From an uncultured Caryophanales bacterium (GTDB lineage Bacteria; Bacillota_I; Bacilli_A; RFN20; CAG-288), in NCBI GenBank assembly GCA_949287425.1, contig CASEGJ010000004.1, positions 62,001 to 126,000 of the forward strand: a stretch of DNA of 64,000 bases, given 5' to 3'. The notes beneath the pieces were generated by a model, which searched no databases, was not told the DNA's origin, and saw nothing but the letters and a program-made list of their open reading frames with translations. The position numbers and the translations under genes were made by a program. Shown piece by piece: positions 1-7,656 of the stretch (its first letter is position 1; every line of letters begins with the position of its first letter).

Positions 1-149
1 TTTTTGGTGATGATACTCCTTCTGAATTTTACAAGAATTTTAAATTCGATGGAGATGGATATAATAGAGAAGCTCTCGGATTAAAGTTCACCGTTAAAAC
101 ATTAAACAAAACAAATAACAGTGCCACTATCACTGTTGAAAGGATATAA
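1..149 (+). CDS. C-terminal end of an upstream gene (possible M6-type exported protein)
   Basis: An open frame runs from the window edge to TAA at 147-149 and gives the last 48 residues of a protein whose start lies outside. The tail ends in alternating beta-strand-like residues (FTVKTLNKTNNSATITVER). It resembles in style the C-terminal tails of the two M6-type lipoproteins at 24533 and 46490, which also end in a short beta-rich stretch, but that likeness is only an inference. The next gene starts 3 nt after the stop, so the two are probably cotranscribed. Confidence 0.6.
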   Translation, partial: FGDDTPSEFYKNFKFDGDGYNREALGLKFTVKTLNKTNNSATITVERI

Positions 150-152
150 GTT

Positions 153-1709
153 ATGAAAATGAAAAGAGCGTTAAAATTAAGCTTGTTAATTGTTCCTTTT
201 GTTTTAACTAGCTGTACTAATCAATCTGATCTTTTTAAAACAAATAACAATTTAAAAGCCAATACTTCTATTTCAAGTGAAGTTAAAACTAATTTCTATA
301 ACTTTTTAACTGGAAATTACCAGTTAAATACTACCGCTGAAATTCCTTTTATGGGCGAAACTATTAAAGCTAATATAGTTGATAAAGTTTCTGAAGATCT
401 TCATCATAGTGTTTATAGTTTAGATTTAACCGTTTCTGATCAAACATTAGAAATCGCTAGTGGGGAATTTTTCTATGCTGAAGGTAGCGATTTAAATACA
501 GTTGAAAAATATATCGCTATTGATAACACTATTCAAGAAAGAAAAATTTTAGATAGCAATAGTAATCCAATTAGATTTGAAGGTAACTACAATTCACCTT
601 TCTATTATTTAAACGATATAGAAATCGATAATTTAGAAAGTTATTTTGATATTTCTCAAACTAATAGTGGTTATTTATTTAAGTTAACTCAGGCTGGTTT
701 AGATTTATTTACCACTTCATTTAATGTTTTCTTCAATCAGTTTTCATCTAAATTTATCTATAACTACGATGAAAAGACTCACACGACATCATTGAAAGAT
801 TTAGTTGTTACTACTGATAATTTAGGAAATCCAACTGAAATGGAATTTACTAGAGTTGAAGCGGATTTTTACGGAGCTACTTATGAATATTATTCTTCTA
901 GTTTTACTAAATTAGATGAAGTTCCTAGTCTTGAACCTGTAGTTAATCCTGATTTAACTTCTAGCCAAAAAGAAAAATTTAACACTAGTTTAAATAGTTT
1001 GTATGATGAAGTTAAAAAGGGTAACTTTACTCAGACAGTTCAAGTTAAATCTCACACTTTAGATCAATCTAACAATGTCGTTAGTTATGACTATACATAT
1101 AATAATTATTACGATTTAGTAGCTGATGGAGCTATTGATCATGCTAGTTTAGGTATGATGTTTTCAGATTTAGCTTTATACGATGCTACTAAAGGTGAAA
1201 CATATATCGGTTTAGCTTATTCAAGTGAGCAAAGTTCATATTATGCAATAGGAGTTTCTCCTGAAGCTAACTATTCAGGAGCTTTAGATGAAAACTACTA
1301 TGCTGATGTTAATGATTTATTACCATCAGTTGGTAAATTTGGTGTTGATTTATTTTCTTGTAGTGAAAATGAAGGCACATATACATATAGTTTTGATTTA
1401 GCTAATTTTAACTATAACGATTTCTATTTCTCAGTTTCAATTTTAGATAATCTATTAGGTTTAGGTGATCCAATTTCTAGATTAGGTATGATTGTTAACG
1501 ATACTGTTACTTATGAATATGCCTTGCAAAATCTAGATATTGTTATTTCTTCTGATAATAAGATTACTTTTAGTCTCGATTATTTAGATAGCTATAATGA
1601 AGAAAGCAATGTTACTATTTCATTTAGCGATTTTGGTACTACCAATTTAGAAGAAGTAGAAGCTTTGCAATCTGTTTTAGAAACGTTAAATTACGTTGCA
1701 GCTGACTAG
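153..1709 (+). CDS. Exported lipoprotein, paralog 1 of 3
   Basis: A 518-residue lipoprotein of unknown function. Residues 1-21 form a type II signal peptide with positive residues (MKMKR), a hydrophobic core and the lipobox LTSC, so Cys21 should be lipidated and the protein anchored on the outer face of the membrane. The rest is polar, rich in Asn, Ser, Tyr and Asp, with no transmembrane segment or recognised catalytic motif. Two similar halves can be made out, the second starting near the NPDL motif at about residue 267; the two following genes share this plan. GAAAGG lies before ATG 153, three bases after the previous stop. Surface binding or an envelope role is possible but not shown. Confidence 0.85.
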   Translation: MKMKRALKLSLLIVPFVLTSCTNQSDLFKTNNNLKANTSISSEVKTNFYNFLTGNYQLNTTAEIPFMGETIKANIVDKVSEDLHHSVYSLDLTVSDQTLEIASGEFFYAEGSDLNTVEKYIAIDNTIQERKILDSNSNPIRFEGNYNSPFYYLNDIEIDNLESYFDISQTNSGYLFKLTQAGLDLFTTSFNVFFNQFSSKFIYNYDEKTHTTSLKDLVVTTDNLGNPTEMEFTRVEADFYGATYEYYSSSFTKLDEVPSLEPVVNPDLTSSQKEKFNTSLNSLYDEVKKGNFTQTVQVKSHTLDQSNNVVSYDYTYNNYYDLVADGAIDHASLGMMFSDLALYDATKGETYIGLAYSSEQSSYYAIGVSPEANYSGALDENYYADVNDLLPSVGKFGVDLFSCSENEGTYTYSFDLANFNYNDFYFSVSILDNLLGLGDPISRLGMIVNDTVTYEYALQNLDIVISSDNKITFSLDYLDSYNEESNVTISFSDFGTTNLEEVEALQSVLETLNYVAAD

Positions 1710-1718
1710 GAGGTGAAC

Positions 1719-2966
1719 ATGAAAAAGATATTATTTACTACAAGTTTAATCGGATTAATTTTTGGAGCTAGTTCGTTTGTTCAACCTAAATTAGCGGCTG
1801 AAACTAGATTAAATAAATACGATGTCTATAATTTAATTAATTCTAATTATCACGTTGAAGGAGATATGGTAGTTTCATATTCTTTCCCAAGTAATTACGC
1901 CAATAACAACTCTTCTACTAGCGTTAGCATCAATAGAGATTATGGTAAATTAATTGATAATAACGTCAGTTATAAAGCTGTTAATGAATATGCTAATAAT
2001 ACTAAAACGACATATTATGAATCTGATGATGGTTTGTTAGTAACTGATTATTATAGCTATGATAATAAAACATTTACTAATGAAGTTTATCCAAGCATGA
2101 ATATCTTGTTTGAAGATGTATATTCAAATCCTTTTGAATATATCGATGTTGGTGATATTGGTGATGATTTATCTTTATCTAATCAAAAAGCCAGTTTTAT
2201 TTTAGATACTTTCTTTTCAACATCATGCAATGTAGATTCTGCTAAATTTGTCGTTGAAAATAATTCTATAACTGGAATTGAATTTAATATCGCTACTAAA
2301 GAAGGTGGCTTTGTTACAACTTCTGGAGTTAGCAATTTTGATATTTCTTATAAAGCTAGTTTAAGTTTAGATTTTGAGGGCGTTAATTTTGTTAAATTGC
2401 AACCTTCTAATAACGATAATCCAAATTTAAGAACAGCTTTAAATAATTTAAAAGATAATTTCACTTTGATTTTATCTTCTCCAAGTATGACTAATAGTGT
2501 AGCTTATTATGTAACTAATCAAGGTATCTTATTAAAGCAAAATTACAATTACTACGGTTTGCAAGTTGGGGATATCTTTTATAAGAAAAACGGCACTAAC
2601 TATGCTACATATACTTATACACCTGGTTTAGTTTCTAACTGGGTTAGAGGATCAAATGTAAGTTATGAAGCTATTTTACCTGATTTTACTAAAGTAAGTG
2701 AGAAGTTATTTAATCAAGTATCTTCTTCTAATTACGCTTTAGTTGATGGAGCTAAAACTTTCTTGCCTGATTATTTTGCTCCAGTTAGTTATTCTTTAGG
2801 TGAAGATAATGGAATTGATGGTTATATTAGATTAGTTAACAATCAAGTTGGACTAATATCAATGAGCCATAATTACAGTGGAAATATCGTTACATATAAT
2901 GAAAATATCATCGACTTAGGAAGTACATCTTTTCCAAGTTATATCGATGTTTCTACAATTCAATAG
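1719..2966 (+). CDS. Secreted protein, paralog 2 of 3, without a lipobox
   Basis: A secreted protein of 415 residues. I choose ATG 1719 because AGGAGG lies at 1708-1713, five bases upstream; the in-frame GTG at 1713 overlaps that Shine-Dalgarno site. The N-terminus (MKKILFTTSLIGLIFG) is a Sec signal, but the expected lipobox Cys is absent and the cleavage region reads KLAAET, suggesting signal peptidase I. It shares with its neighbours a motif of the form NPFEYI-x-x-x-DI in the first half and an NPNL segment opening the second half. It is therefore probably a paralog that was released from, rather than anchored to, the membrane. Function unknown. Confidence 0.82.
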   Translation: MKKILFTTSLIGLIFGASSFVQPKLAAETRLNKYDVYNLINSNYHVEGDMVVSYSFPSNYANNNSSTSVSINRDYGKLIDNNVSYKAVNEYANNTKTTYYESDDGLLVTDYYSYDNKTFTNEVYPSMNILFEDVYSNPFEYIDVGDIGDDLSLSNQKASFILDTFFSTSCNVDSAKFVVENNSITGIEFNIATKEGGFVTTSGVSNFDISYKASLSLDFEGVNFVKLQPSNNDNPNLRTALNNLKDNFTLILSSPSMTNSVAYYVTNQGILLKQNYNYYGLQVGDIFYKKNGTNYATYTYTPGLVSNWVRGSNVSYEAILPDFTKVSEKLFNQVSSSNYALVDGAKTFLPDYFAPVSYSLGEDNGIDGYIRLVNNQVGLISMSHNYSGNIVTYNENIIDLGSTSFPSYIDVSTIQ

Positions 2967-2975
2967 GAGGGAAAT

Positions 2976-4439
2976 ATGAAAAAGAAAATTCTAAGTTTAA
3001 TTAGCTTATTAGCTTTAACTAGTTTAGCTTCTTGCCAACCTAGTTCGCCTACTTCTTCATCAGAATTATCATCATCAAGTTCTGCTCCTACAAGTATTTC
3101 TCAAGATAGTCAAATTGTCCAACTTCTTTCTTCATTAAAAGGAAAATCACATACAGTTGATACTTCATATAACGTTTCTGTTATTAGAACTGATGGGGCA
3201 GTTAGCGTATCTTTTACTACTAGTTATACTATTGAATATATGTATGGGAGTGAACAAGCTTATTCAATACAAGGTCAAACTAGATATTCTGATTTAGTCG
3301 ATGGCCAAGAAGCTAATTCACGTACTTCCATAGTTCCATACCAAGCTTATTTTAAAGATAGTGAAACTGGTAATGCCATTCAAGAAGAATTGACTATTCA
3401 AAATGTCGTTAATACTAGCATTGCTAGTATCTATGATGAAACTAATGGAATTTATGATCCAGTTATCTTTGATAACGAATTTAAAAATCCATGGGATTAT
3501 ATTAGAGTTGATGATATTTCTAAAGATAGTAATGGCTTATATCATTTAGATCCTTCAAAAGGCAAATTTATCGCAAACTGTTATCAAGTTGGAAGTTCAA
3601 TTAATACTATTGAAGATGTCGTTATCAATGTTTCTTCCACTAATGAAATAACTGGTTTGAGTTTTGTTATTGATAGTTTAGAAGGAGATGGTTATTCAAG
3701 AACTAATACTTTTTCAGTAGCTTATACTGATATAGGTAATACTTCTATTAAACACGTTAAAGCTTATAATAATTCTAATCCTGAATTAGAAAGTTTATTT
3801 AACAAGTTCAAGCAAGCTAAATCATATACTTACACTAAAGAGTTTATCCCTGTTGATGGTGGAAGTACTTATTATGATCACGTAACTGGTTATTATACTC
3901 AAGATATGGTTTTCTTCCATCATTTTGATAAAGGTCATCCTGATTCAATGGGAAGAGAATATGGAGATAAAATTTACGATGGTGGTCAAGATTACGATTA
4001 TAAGTTAGAAAAAGAAGACGATGGAATCTATTATGCTTATGAATATAATAAGGCAAACGATTTATCCCCTTATGCCTGGGCTAAAGTTATGATTTCATCT
4101 TCAACACAATTAACTTATGATACTTTTAGTTCAATAGGTCCTCAGTTTTATAATATCTCTCCAGCTTTATTTAACAAAAATTCTGATGGAAGCTATAGTA
4201 TAGTAGATGAATTTAGCTCAACTATCGGTCAATATTTTGACAATTCATTTATGGGTGTTAATTCAGATGTTTTATCAACTGCTACTACTAAATTTAAATT
4301 GACATTAACTGATGAAGGTTTTATTGTTGATACAGGTTTTATTTATGAAAATCAGAATCAAGATCTTCAATTTGAATTAAAGGCTATTGATTCAACTCAA
4401 TTACCTAGCTATATGCAAGCTGAATTAGATAATAAATAG
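2976..4439 (+). CDS. Exported lipoprotein, paralog 3 of 3
   Basis: A 487-residue lipoprotein with the lipobox LASC (Cys20), then a Ser/Thr-rich linker to about residue 45, typical of a flexible tether outside the membrane. The motif NPWDYIRVDDI matches NPFEYI of the preceding gene, and NPELESLFNKFK matches its NPNLRTALNNLK, so the three genes look like tandem duplicates of a two-domain surface protein. AGGAGGG precedes ATG 2976, ten bases after the previous stop, and the transcript ends at the hairpin at 4450. No enzyme motif was recognised. Confidence 0.85.
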   Translation: MKKKILSLISLLALTSLASCQPSSPTSSSELSSSSSAPTSISQDSQIVQLLSSLKGKSHTVDTSYNVSVIRTDGAVSVSFTTSYTIEYMYGSEQAYSIQGQTRYSDLVDGQEANSRTSIVPYQAYFKDSETGNAIQEELTIQNVVNTSIASIYDETNGIYDPVIFDNEFKNPWDYIRVDDISKDSNGLYHLDPSKGKFIANCYQVGSSINTIEDVVINVSSTNEITGLSFVIDSLEGDGYSRTNTFSVAYTDIGNTSIKHVKAYNNSNPELESLFNKFKQAKSYTYTKEFIPVDGGSTYYDHVTGYYTQDMVFFHHFDKGHPDSMGREYGDKIYDGGQDYDYKLEKEDDGIYYAYEYNKANDLSPYAWAKVMISSSTQLTYDTFSSIGPQFYNISPALFNKNSDGSYSIVDEFSSTIGQYFDNSFMGVNSDVLSTATTKFKLTLTDEGFIVDTGFIYENQNQDLQFELKAIDSTQLPSYMQAELDNK

Positions 4440-4449
4440 ATGTTAAATT

Positions 4450-4481
4450 AGAGGTTGTTGAAATTGTCAACGCCTCTTTTT
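4450..4481 (+). terminator. Terminator of the lipoprotein operon
   Basis: An AGAGG/CCTCT stem continues through a small bulge into GTTGA/TCAAC, followed by a run of T. It lies 10 bases after the third paralog. Confidence 0.75.
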
Positions 4482-4487
4482 AAATGC

Positions 4488-4533
4488 AAAAAAAGAGTTA
4501 AATAAGTCTAGTAAATACTAGTTTATAACTCTT
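4488..4533 (-). terminator. Terminator of the minus-strand accessory operon
   Basis: Read on the minus strand, AAGAGTTA pairs with TAACTCTT around an inner CTAGT/ACTAG stem and is followed by seven T. It faces the end of the gene at 4610. Confidence 0.65.
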
Positions 4534-4609
4534 AATAACTAAGTGATTTTTAGATTGTTTAAATAATATTAATATTTAATAAATCGAATTAAGCATATAA
4601 ATTAAACGT

Positions 4610-4939
4610 TTAATCTAACCAAGCAAGTTCAGGTTCAACTTCCCAAAAAGTTTTACCATCCCAAATTTTAGCTTTTAAGAATTTTTCTCTTAAAGCATCT
4701 TCATTTATGGCTTCTAATTTATATTCTTTATAATCAATAAGATTTCCATGTTCATCTAAAACATTTTTATATGTTTTGTTGTTTATATTTTTTACTTTCC
4801 ATTTTCTAATCCAAAGATGCATTTCATTTTTGCCGTTAAATGCTCCATCAAAAAAGTAAATGTGGTCGTTATAAAAGATAGTAGCATCTTGATTCCACCA
4901 TCCAGTATCTAAAAAATTTTCAACATCACCATTGATCAT
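4610..4939 (-). CDS. Small hypothetical protein, last gene of the XRE/ImmA operon
   Basis: A soluble protein of 109 residues, rich in Trp and acidic and aromatic residues, with no family I recognise. I place the start at ATG 4939: GGAGG lies nine bases upstream, inside the previous gene, and the start overlaps that gene's stop by 14 nt, implying translational coupling. An in-frame extension to 4984 has no ribosome site. Small acidic proteins directly after a toxin-like gene are often immunity proteins. That is a guess from position and size only. Confidence 0.6.
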   Translation of the reverse strand: MINGDVENFLDTGWWNQDATIFYNDHIYFFDGAFNGKNEMHLWIRKWKVKNINNKTYKNVLDEHGNLIDYKEYKLEAINEDALREKFLKAKIWDGKTFWEVEPELAWLD

Positions 4940-5318
4940 ATCCAATATCCTCCAATAACTCTTTATATTTTTTCTTAACTTCATCGTTAATAAATTCTGG
5001 ATCTTGCCGATTCAAAATTGGTATATAATTGTGCATGTGCCAGATTTTATGTTGTCTATCACCATTGTTTAAATTAGGCTCAGGGTGATAAGCAATTTCA
5101 ATAATTGGCATATGGTCTTCACCATAAACTCTCATTGCACGGAAAGAACCTTCTTTATATATTATATAAACAGCATTTGGTGAGTGAGAGTAATCAGGCA
5201 TTGAATGCTTTGATCCTATACCTTCTATAACTTTCTCGCCATGAGGAAGAATACTGATTGTTTTATATTCTTCATCTGTAATTCGACTGTTTTTTGCAAC
5301 AGATCCTCTTGATGCCAT
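4926..5318 (-). CDS. Hypothetical protein resembling phage/toxin-associated C-terminal domains
   Basis: 130 residues, starting at ATG 5318 behind AAAGGAGG; the in-frame TTG at 5327 lies in that ribosome site. The core holds SPNAVYIIYK, RAMRVYGEDHMPIIEIAYH and a KIWHMHNY segment. From memory, similar strings (a Tyr/Arg strand, then an acidic strand and a closing His-x-His) occur in stand-alone or fused domains of Firmicute phage head genes and polymorphic toxins; I cannot check this. The His and Glu/Asp residues could form a nuclease site, but no established motif is visible. It overlaps the next gene by 14 nt, and the upstream DUF4417 stop lies within its ribosome site. Confidence 0.6.
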   Translation of the reverse strand: MASRGSVAKNSRITDEEYKTISILPHGEKVIEGIGSKHSMPDYSHSPNAVYIIYKEGSFRAMRVYGEDHMPIIEIAYHPEPNLNNGDRQHKIWHMHNYIPILNRQDPEFINDEVKKKYKELLEDIGYDQW

Positions 5319-5319
5319 A

Positions 5320-6030
5320 TTAATCAACCTCCTTTGCTATTGTTCCATTCCAATTGAATAATCTAACTTGATTTCTTTGAGATAATTGGTTTTTACCACC
5401 AAACGTTTCTTTATAAGAGATTATACAAATATCATCAGGAACACCTTCTATTTTTTGACCAACACAGATTTGTTTAGAATGAGGAAACCTCCTTCTAAGT
5501 TCATAAAGTCCTTTTAGAAATGCTTGCTTACAGGCTTTATTATTAACTCCAAGAGTAGATATAAAGAAAGTAGATCCATCTTTAAGACCAGCAAAGCAAA
5601 TGTCATATGTATCTTCATCTACCCACCCAACAGTAGGGTAAACCTTTATTCCATAGCTTTGAAGAAATCTTCCAAACCAACGAGATTTACCAATCGCTTG
5701 AATTATTGACCAATTATTCATACCTGGATGCATACTAAAATCAAGAGATGCCACTCCATAATATCCAGAAACTTTTTTGATAAATTTTAATGGATGCTTA
5801 TACTCTCGCTCTAATGTTTCATCATATAGAAAAGAATGAACTATCTTTCGATTTTTATCATGGTCATTCTTTGAAACATTATTTGGGTTAATTAAGAATA
5901 TATTAGTTCCTATTGACGATATATTGAGTTCTTCTTTTTTTATAAAAGGTATATCAAATATATCTTTTTCCCAATTTGACGGTTCAGGATGAATTACATT
6001 AATAAATTCAGCATTATTATAAATTGGCAT
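5320..6030 (-). CDS. DUF4417 domain protein
   Basis: A 236-residue cytoplasmic protein. The central part (about residues 90-175) has the order of motifs I associate with DUF4417: a GVASLDFSMH segment, an RWFGRFLQSYGIKVYPTVGW segment, then a YDICFAGLKDGST segment and an STLG strand. The biochemical role of DUF4417 is not established; members are common in phages, plasmids and integrative elements. It is the third gene of an operon behind an XRE regulator and an ImmA/IrrE protease, but a 106-bp spacer with nested inverted repeats separates it from them, so it may have its own promoter. AGGAGG precedes ATG 6030. Confidence 0.75.
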   Translation of the reverse strand: MPIYNNAEFINVIHPEPSNWEKDIFDIPFIKKEELNISSIGTNIFLINPNNVSKNDHDKNRKIVHSFLYDETLEREYKHPLKFIKKVSGYYGVASLDFSMHPGMNNWSIIQAIGKSRWFGRFLQSYGIKVYPTVGWVDEDTYDICFAGLKDGSTFFISTLGVNNKACKQAFLKGLYELRRRFPHSKQICVGQKIEGVPDDICIISYKETFGGKNQLSQRNQVRLFNWNGTIAKEVD

Positions 6031-6081
6031 ATATCAAAAGCCTCCTATTTTTATGACCTTTGATATATAATCTATATAGGT

Positions 6082-6133
6082 CCTAAGATTATATCTTAAG
6101 GTCTTAGTCAAGGTACCTACCAGTGCTTTGACT
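6082..6133. promoter_or_regulatory. Nested inverted repeats between ImmA and DUF4417 genes
   Basis: CCTAAGA (6082-6088) faces TCTTAAGG (6094-6101), AGTCAA (6106-6111) faces TTGACT (6128-6133), and AGGTACCT (6111-6118) is a perfect palindrome. They could be a weak terminator or attenuator after the ImmA gene, or operators for the DUF4417 promoter. Confidence 0.4.
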
Positions 6134-6136
6134 ATT

Positions 6137-6688
6137 TTAATTGTAATTATTGTGAATTTTGTTATATCTAGTTTGTGCCGCAGCTTGTGTAACATGATAT
6201 CTCCTCCTTATTCTATTTGGACTAAGATCTACACATCCTTCATATGGCATAAGTAGTTCAGATGCAAATGTGTTAGCTTGCCATTCTGGATCTTCATATG
6301 GCTTTTTTTGATTAGCATTCGCCACTCTTGAAAAGCTCATTAGATTTAAAACTCGATGAAGTATGAAATGTCCTATTTCATGAGCGATAGTAAAATTTGC
6401 TCTACAATATTTTTCAGAACACGCCTCTTCATAGATTGATTGTTTAATGTAAATTGTTCCATTAATAATATCAGTCTTTGCTTCCTCACATTTTTCAAAA
6501 ATTTCATCGTTATCATCTAATATTTGATAATTAAAGTTATACTTAGCAAGTTTAAAAGTTAGAATATCTAAAGTTTTAACCATATTAAGACTTCTTTTAA
6601 AAGAAGCTCCAATAATATAAGACCTGGTAAAATTTGCGTAGTTTCTAATATTAGCAATACTTTCAGGTTTTGCTATATTACTATTCAT
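6137..6688 (-). CDS. ImmA/IrrE family metallopeptidase
   Basis: A 183-residue zinc peptidase of the ImmA/IrrE (DUF955) family. The active site HEIGH lies near residue 105 in the segment FTIAHEIGHFILH, and a downstream EWQANTFASELLMP stretch supplies the third metal ligand (Glu). In ICEBs1 ImmA cuts the repressor ImmR, and in Deinococcus IrrE cuts DdrO, each relieving repression. Here the gene overlaps the preceding XRE gene by 8 nt (ATGAATAG) with GGAGG before its start, so the likely substrate is that regulator. The pair could also act as a toxin-antitoxin module. Confidence 0.9.
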   Translation of the reverse strand: MNSNIAKPESIANIRNYANFTRSYIIGASFKRSLNMVKTLDILTFKLAKYNFNYQILDDNDEIFEKCEEAKTDIINGTIYIKQSIYEEACSEKYCRANFTIAHEIGHFILHRVLNLMSFSRVANANQKKPYEDPEWQANTFASELLMPYEGCVDLSPNRIRRRYHVTQAAAQTRYNKIHNNYN

Positions 6689-7043
6689 TATTATCGCCTC
6701 CTAAAAATTTAATAATATCCTTACATTCATCAGCAGAAAGTTCATTTAACTTTCTAGAAAGTGTAAAAGCAAGTTGTCTTTGTGGGGCTATTGATGAGTT
6801 AAGAGAGATTGAAATCTTGTTTATAGAATTTATTTCAGCGTTAATAAATCTTTCTTTTTGCTTATTAGAAAGATTATATATCTCACATAGCTTATTAACA
6901 AAGTCAGTTGGAATTTCACGAGTTCCATTTTCAATCGCTGATAAATATGAAATAGATATACCTAATTTTTTAGACATTGAAGCTAAATTTTCCCCTTTGT
7001 CTATTCTTAATTTTCTTATTTCCTTGCCTAATTCAGTTATCAT
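6681..7043 (-). CDS. XRE-family transcriptional regulator
   Basis: A 120-residue protein with a Cro/C1-type helix-turn-helix in residues 1-60 (GKEIRKLRIDKGENLASMSKKLGIS, then YLSAIENGTREIP). The C-terminal half is helical and could mediate dimerisation or be the cleavage region for the ImmA/IrrE peptidase encoded next. It is the first gene of the operon; AGGAGGG precedes its ATG, and the promoter region has paired TTATACACA/TGTGTATAA elements that could be its operators. Likely role: repressor of its own operon and perhaps of the downstream DUF4417 unit. Confidence 0.9.
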   Translation of the reverse strand: MITELGKEIRKLRIDKGENLASMSKKLGISISYLSAIENGTREIPTDFVNKLCEIYNLSNKQKERFINAEINSINKISISLNSSIAPQRQLAFTLSRKLNELSADECKDIIKFLGGDNNE

Positions 7044-7063
7044 GTTTTCCCTCCTATGATTAC

Positions 7064-7107
7064 ATTATACACATATTTAAAAATATTTTCCACAAAATTG
7101 TGTATAA
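7064..7107 (-). promoter_or_regulatory. Promoter with operator-like inverted repeats of the XRE operon
   Basis: On the minus strand TATAAT (7064-7069) is a clear -10 box about 20 bases before the start codon. A perfect 9-bp inverted repeat, TTATACACA (7065-7073) and TGTGTATAA (7099-7107), encloses it and the -35 region. The inner arm also forms CACAA-AA-TTGTG (7091-7102). This fits autoregulation by the XRE protein. Confidence 0.6.
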
Positions 7108-7173
7108 ATTTTTCAAAAACTTTCGCTTTGATATCTTTTTAATCTTAATTATTATTGCTTTTTAGTTTAGAAA

Positions 7174-7344
7174 ATGGACTATAACAAAATCTCAGATAAA
7201 TTGATAATATAGGATATGGCATTAAATATATATTTGAAATGCTAGTTATTGGTCTAAATGGAAAAACAAAAACTATTGTGGTTGCATATCAAATTGATAA
7301 AGGCAGTACGGATACCTAGATTAATTACTAATTACGTAAAGTAA
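7174..7344 (+). pseudogene. Remnant of a DUF6883-like gene
   Basis: Two frame pieces read YGIKYIFEMLVIGLNGKT then AYQIDKGSTDT, followed one base out of frame by PRLITNYVK and a stop. Joined, they match the DUF6883 C-terminal pattern I remember (Y-G-x-K-Y-x-x-x, G-x-N-G-x-x, x-x-W/Y-Q-I-x-x-G, P-R-L-x-T-x-Y). The frame breaks at 7314-7317, where one base seems lost, and the N-terminal part survives only as a few codons from ATG 7174. The intact gene behind it belongs to DUF4926, a usual DUF6883 neighbour as far as I recall. Confidence 0.55.
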
Positions 7345-7357
7345 AGGAAAAAGAACG

Positions 7358-7567
7358 ATGGACTTTAAAGAATATGATTTGGTTAAAACAAAAGTAGAAA
7401 AAGATGGCTACCCAGTCGGCACTAAAGGAGTAGTAGTTTCTACTTATACTGGGTTTCCAGTTTGTGAAGTTGAAATATGGAATGAAAGAAATTATCCGAT
7501 AGATGTAGTTTCTTATTATTTTAACGAACTTGAACTTGTTGAAAGAGATGATGAAAGTTCAAAATAG
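7358..7567 (+). CDS. DUF4926 domain protein
   Basis: A 69-residue protein whose whole length fits DUF4926: an opening strand EYDLVKTKVEK, then GYPVGTKGVVVSTY, an EVEIWN strand and a closing YYFNELELVE. The fold is expected to be a small beta barrel. AAAGGA precedes ATG 7358. Upstream lies the broken DUF6883-like gene. In bacterial genomes the two families are, as I remember, adjacent, often near toxin or recombination modules, so this may be the surviving half of a two-gene system. Function unknown. Confidence 0.7.
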   Translation: MDFKEYDLVKTKVEKDGYPVGTKGVVVSTYTGFPVCEVEIWNERNYPIDVVSYYFNELELVERDDESSK

Positions 7568-7597
7568 TTTTAGTCTAAATAAACTAATTTAGGTTTA

Positions 7598-7637
7598 ACT
7601 TTCTAGAAACACTTTTATTATAATCACTTTCTAGAAA
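7598..7637. repeat. Two direct copies of ACTTTCTAGAAA
   Basis: The 12-mer occurs at 7598-7609 and 7626-7637, 28 bp apart. Each copy contains the perfect palindrome TTTCTAGAAA. They follow the DUF4926 gene and may be regulator sites. Confidence 0.5.
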
Positions 7638-7656
7638 TTTATTATGGTTTACTTGC

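Noticed and set aside
1713..1718. GTG start for the second paralog (and similar GTG/TTG starts at 5327, 12730, 33847)
   Set aside because: Each of these codons overlaps or adjoins the AGGAGG site that serves the ATG a few bases on.
4988..6030. A full prophage or integrative element around the DUF4417 gene
   Set aside because: No integrase, excisionase, capsid or tail gene and no attachment repeats were found; only a few accessory genes are present.
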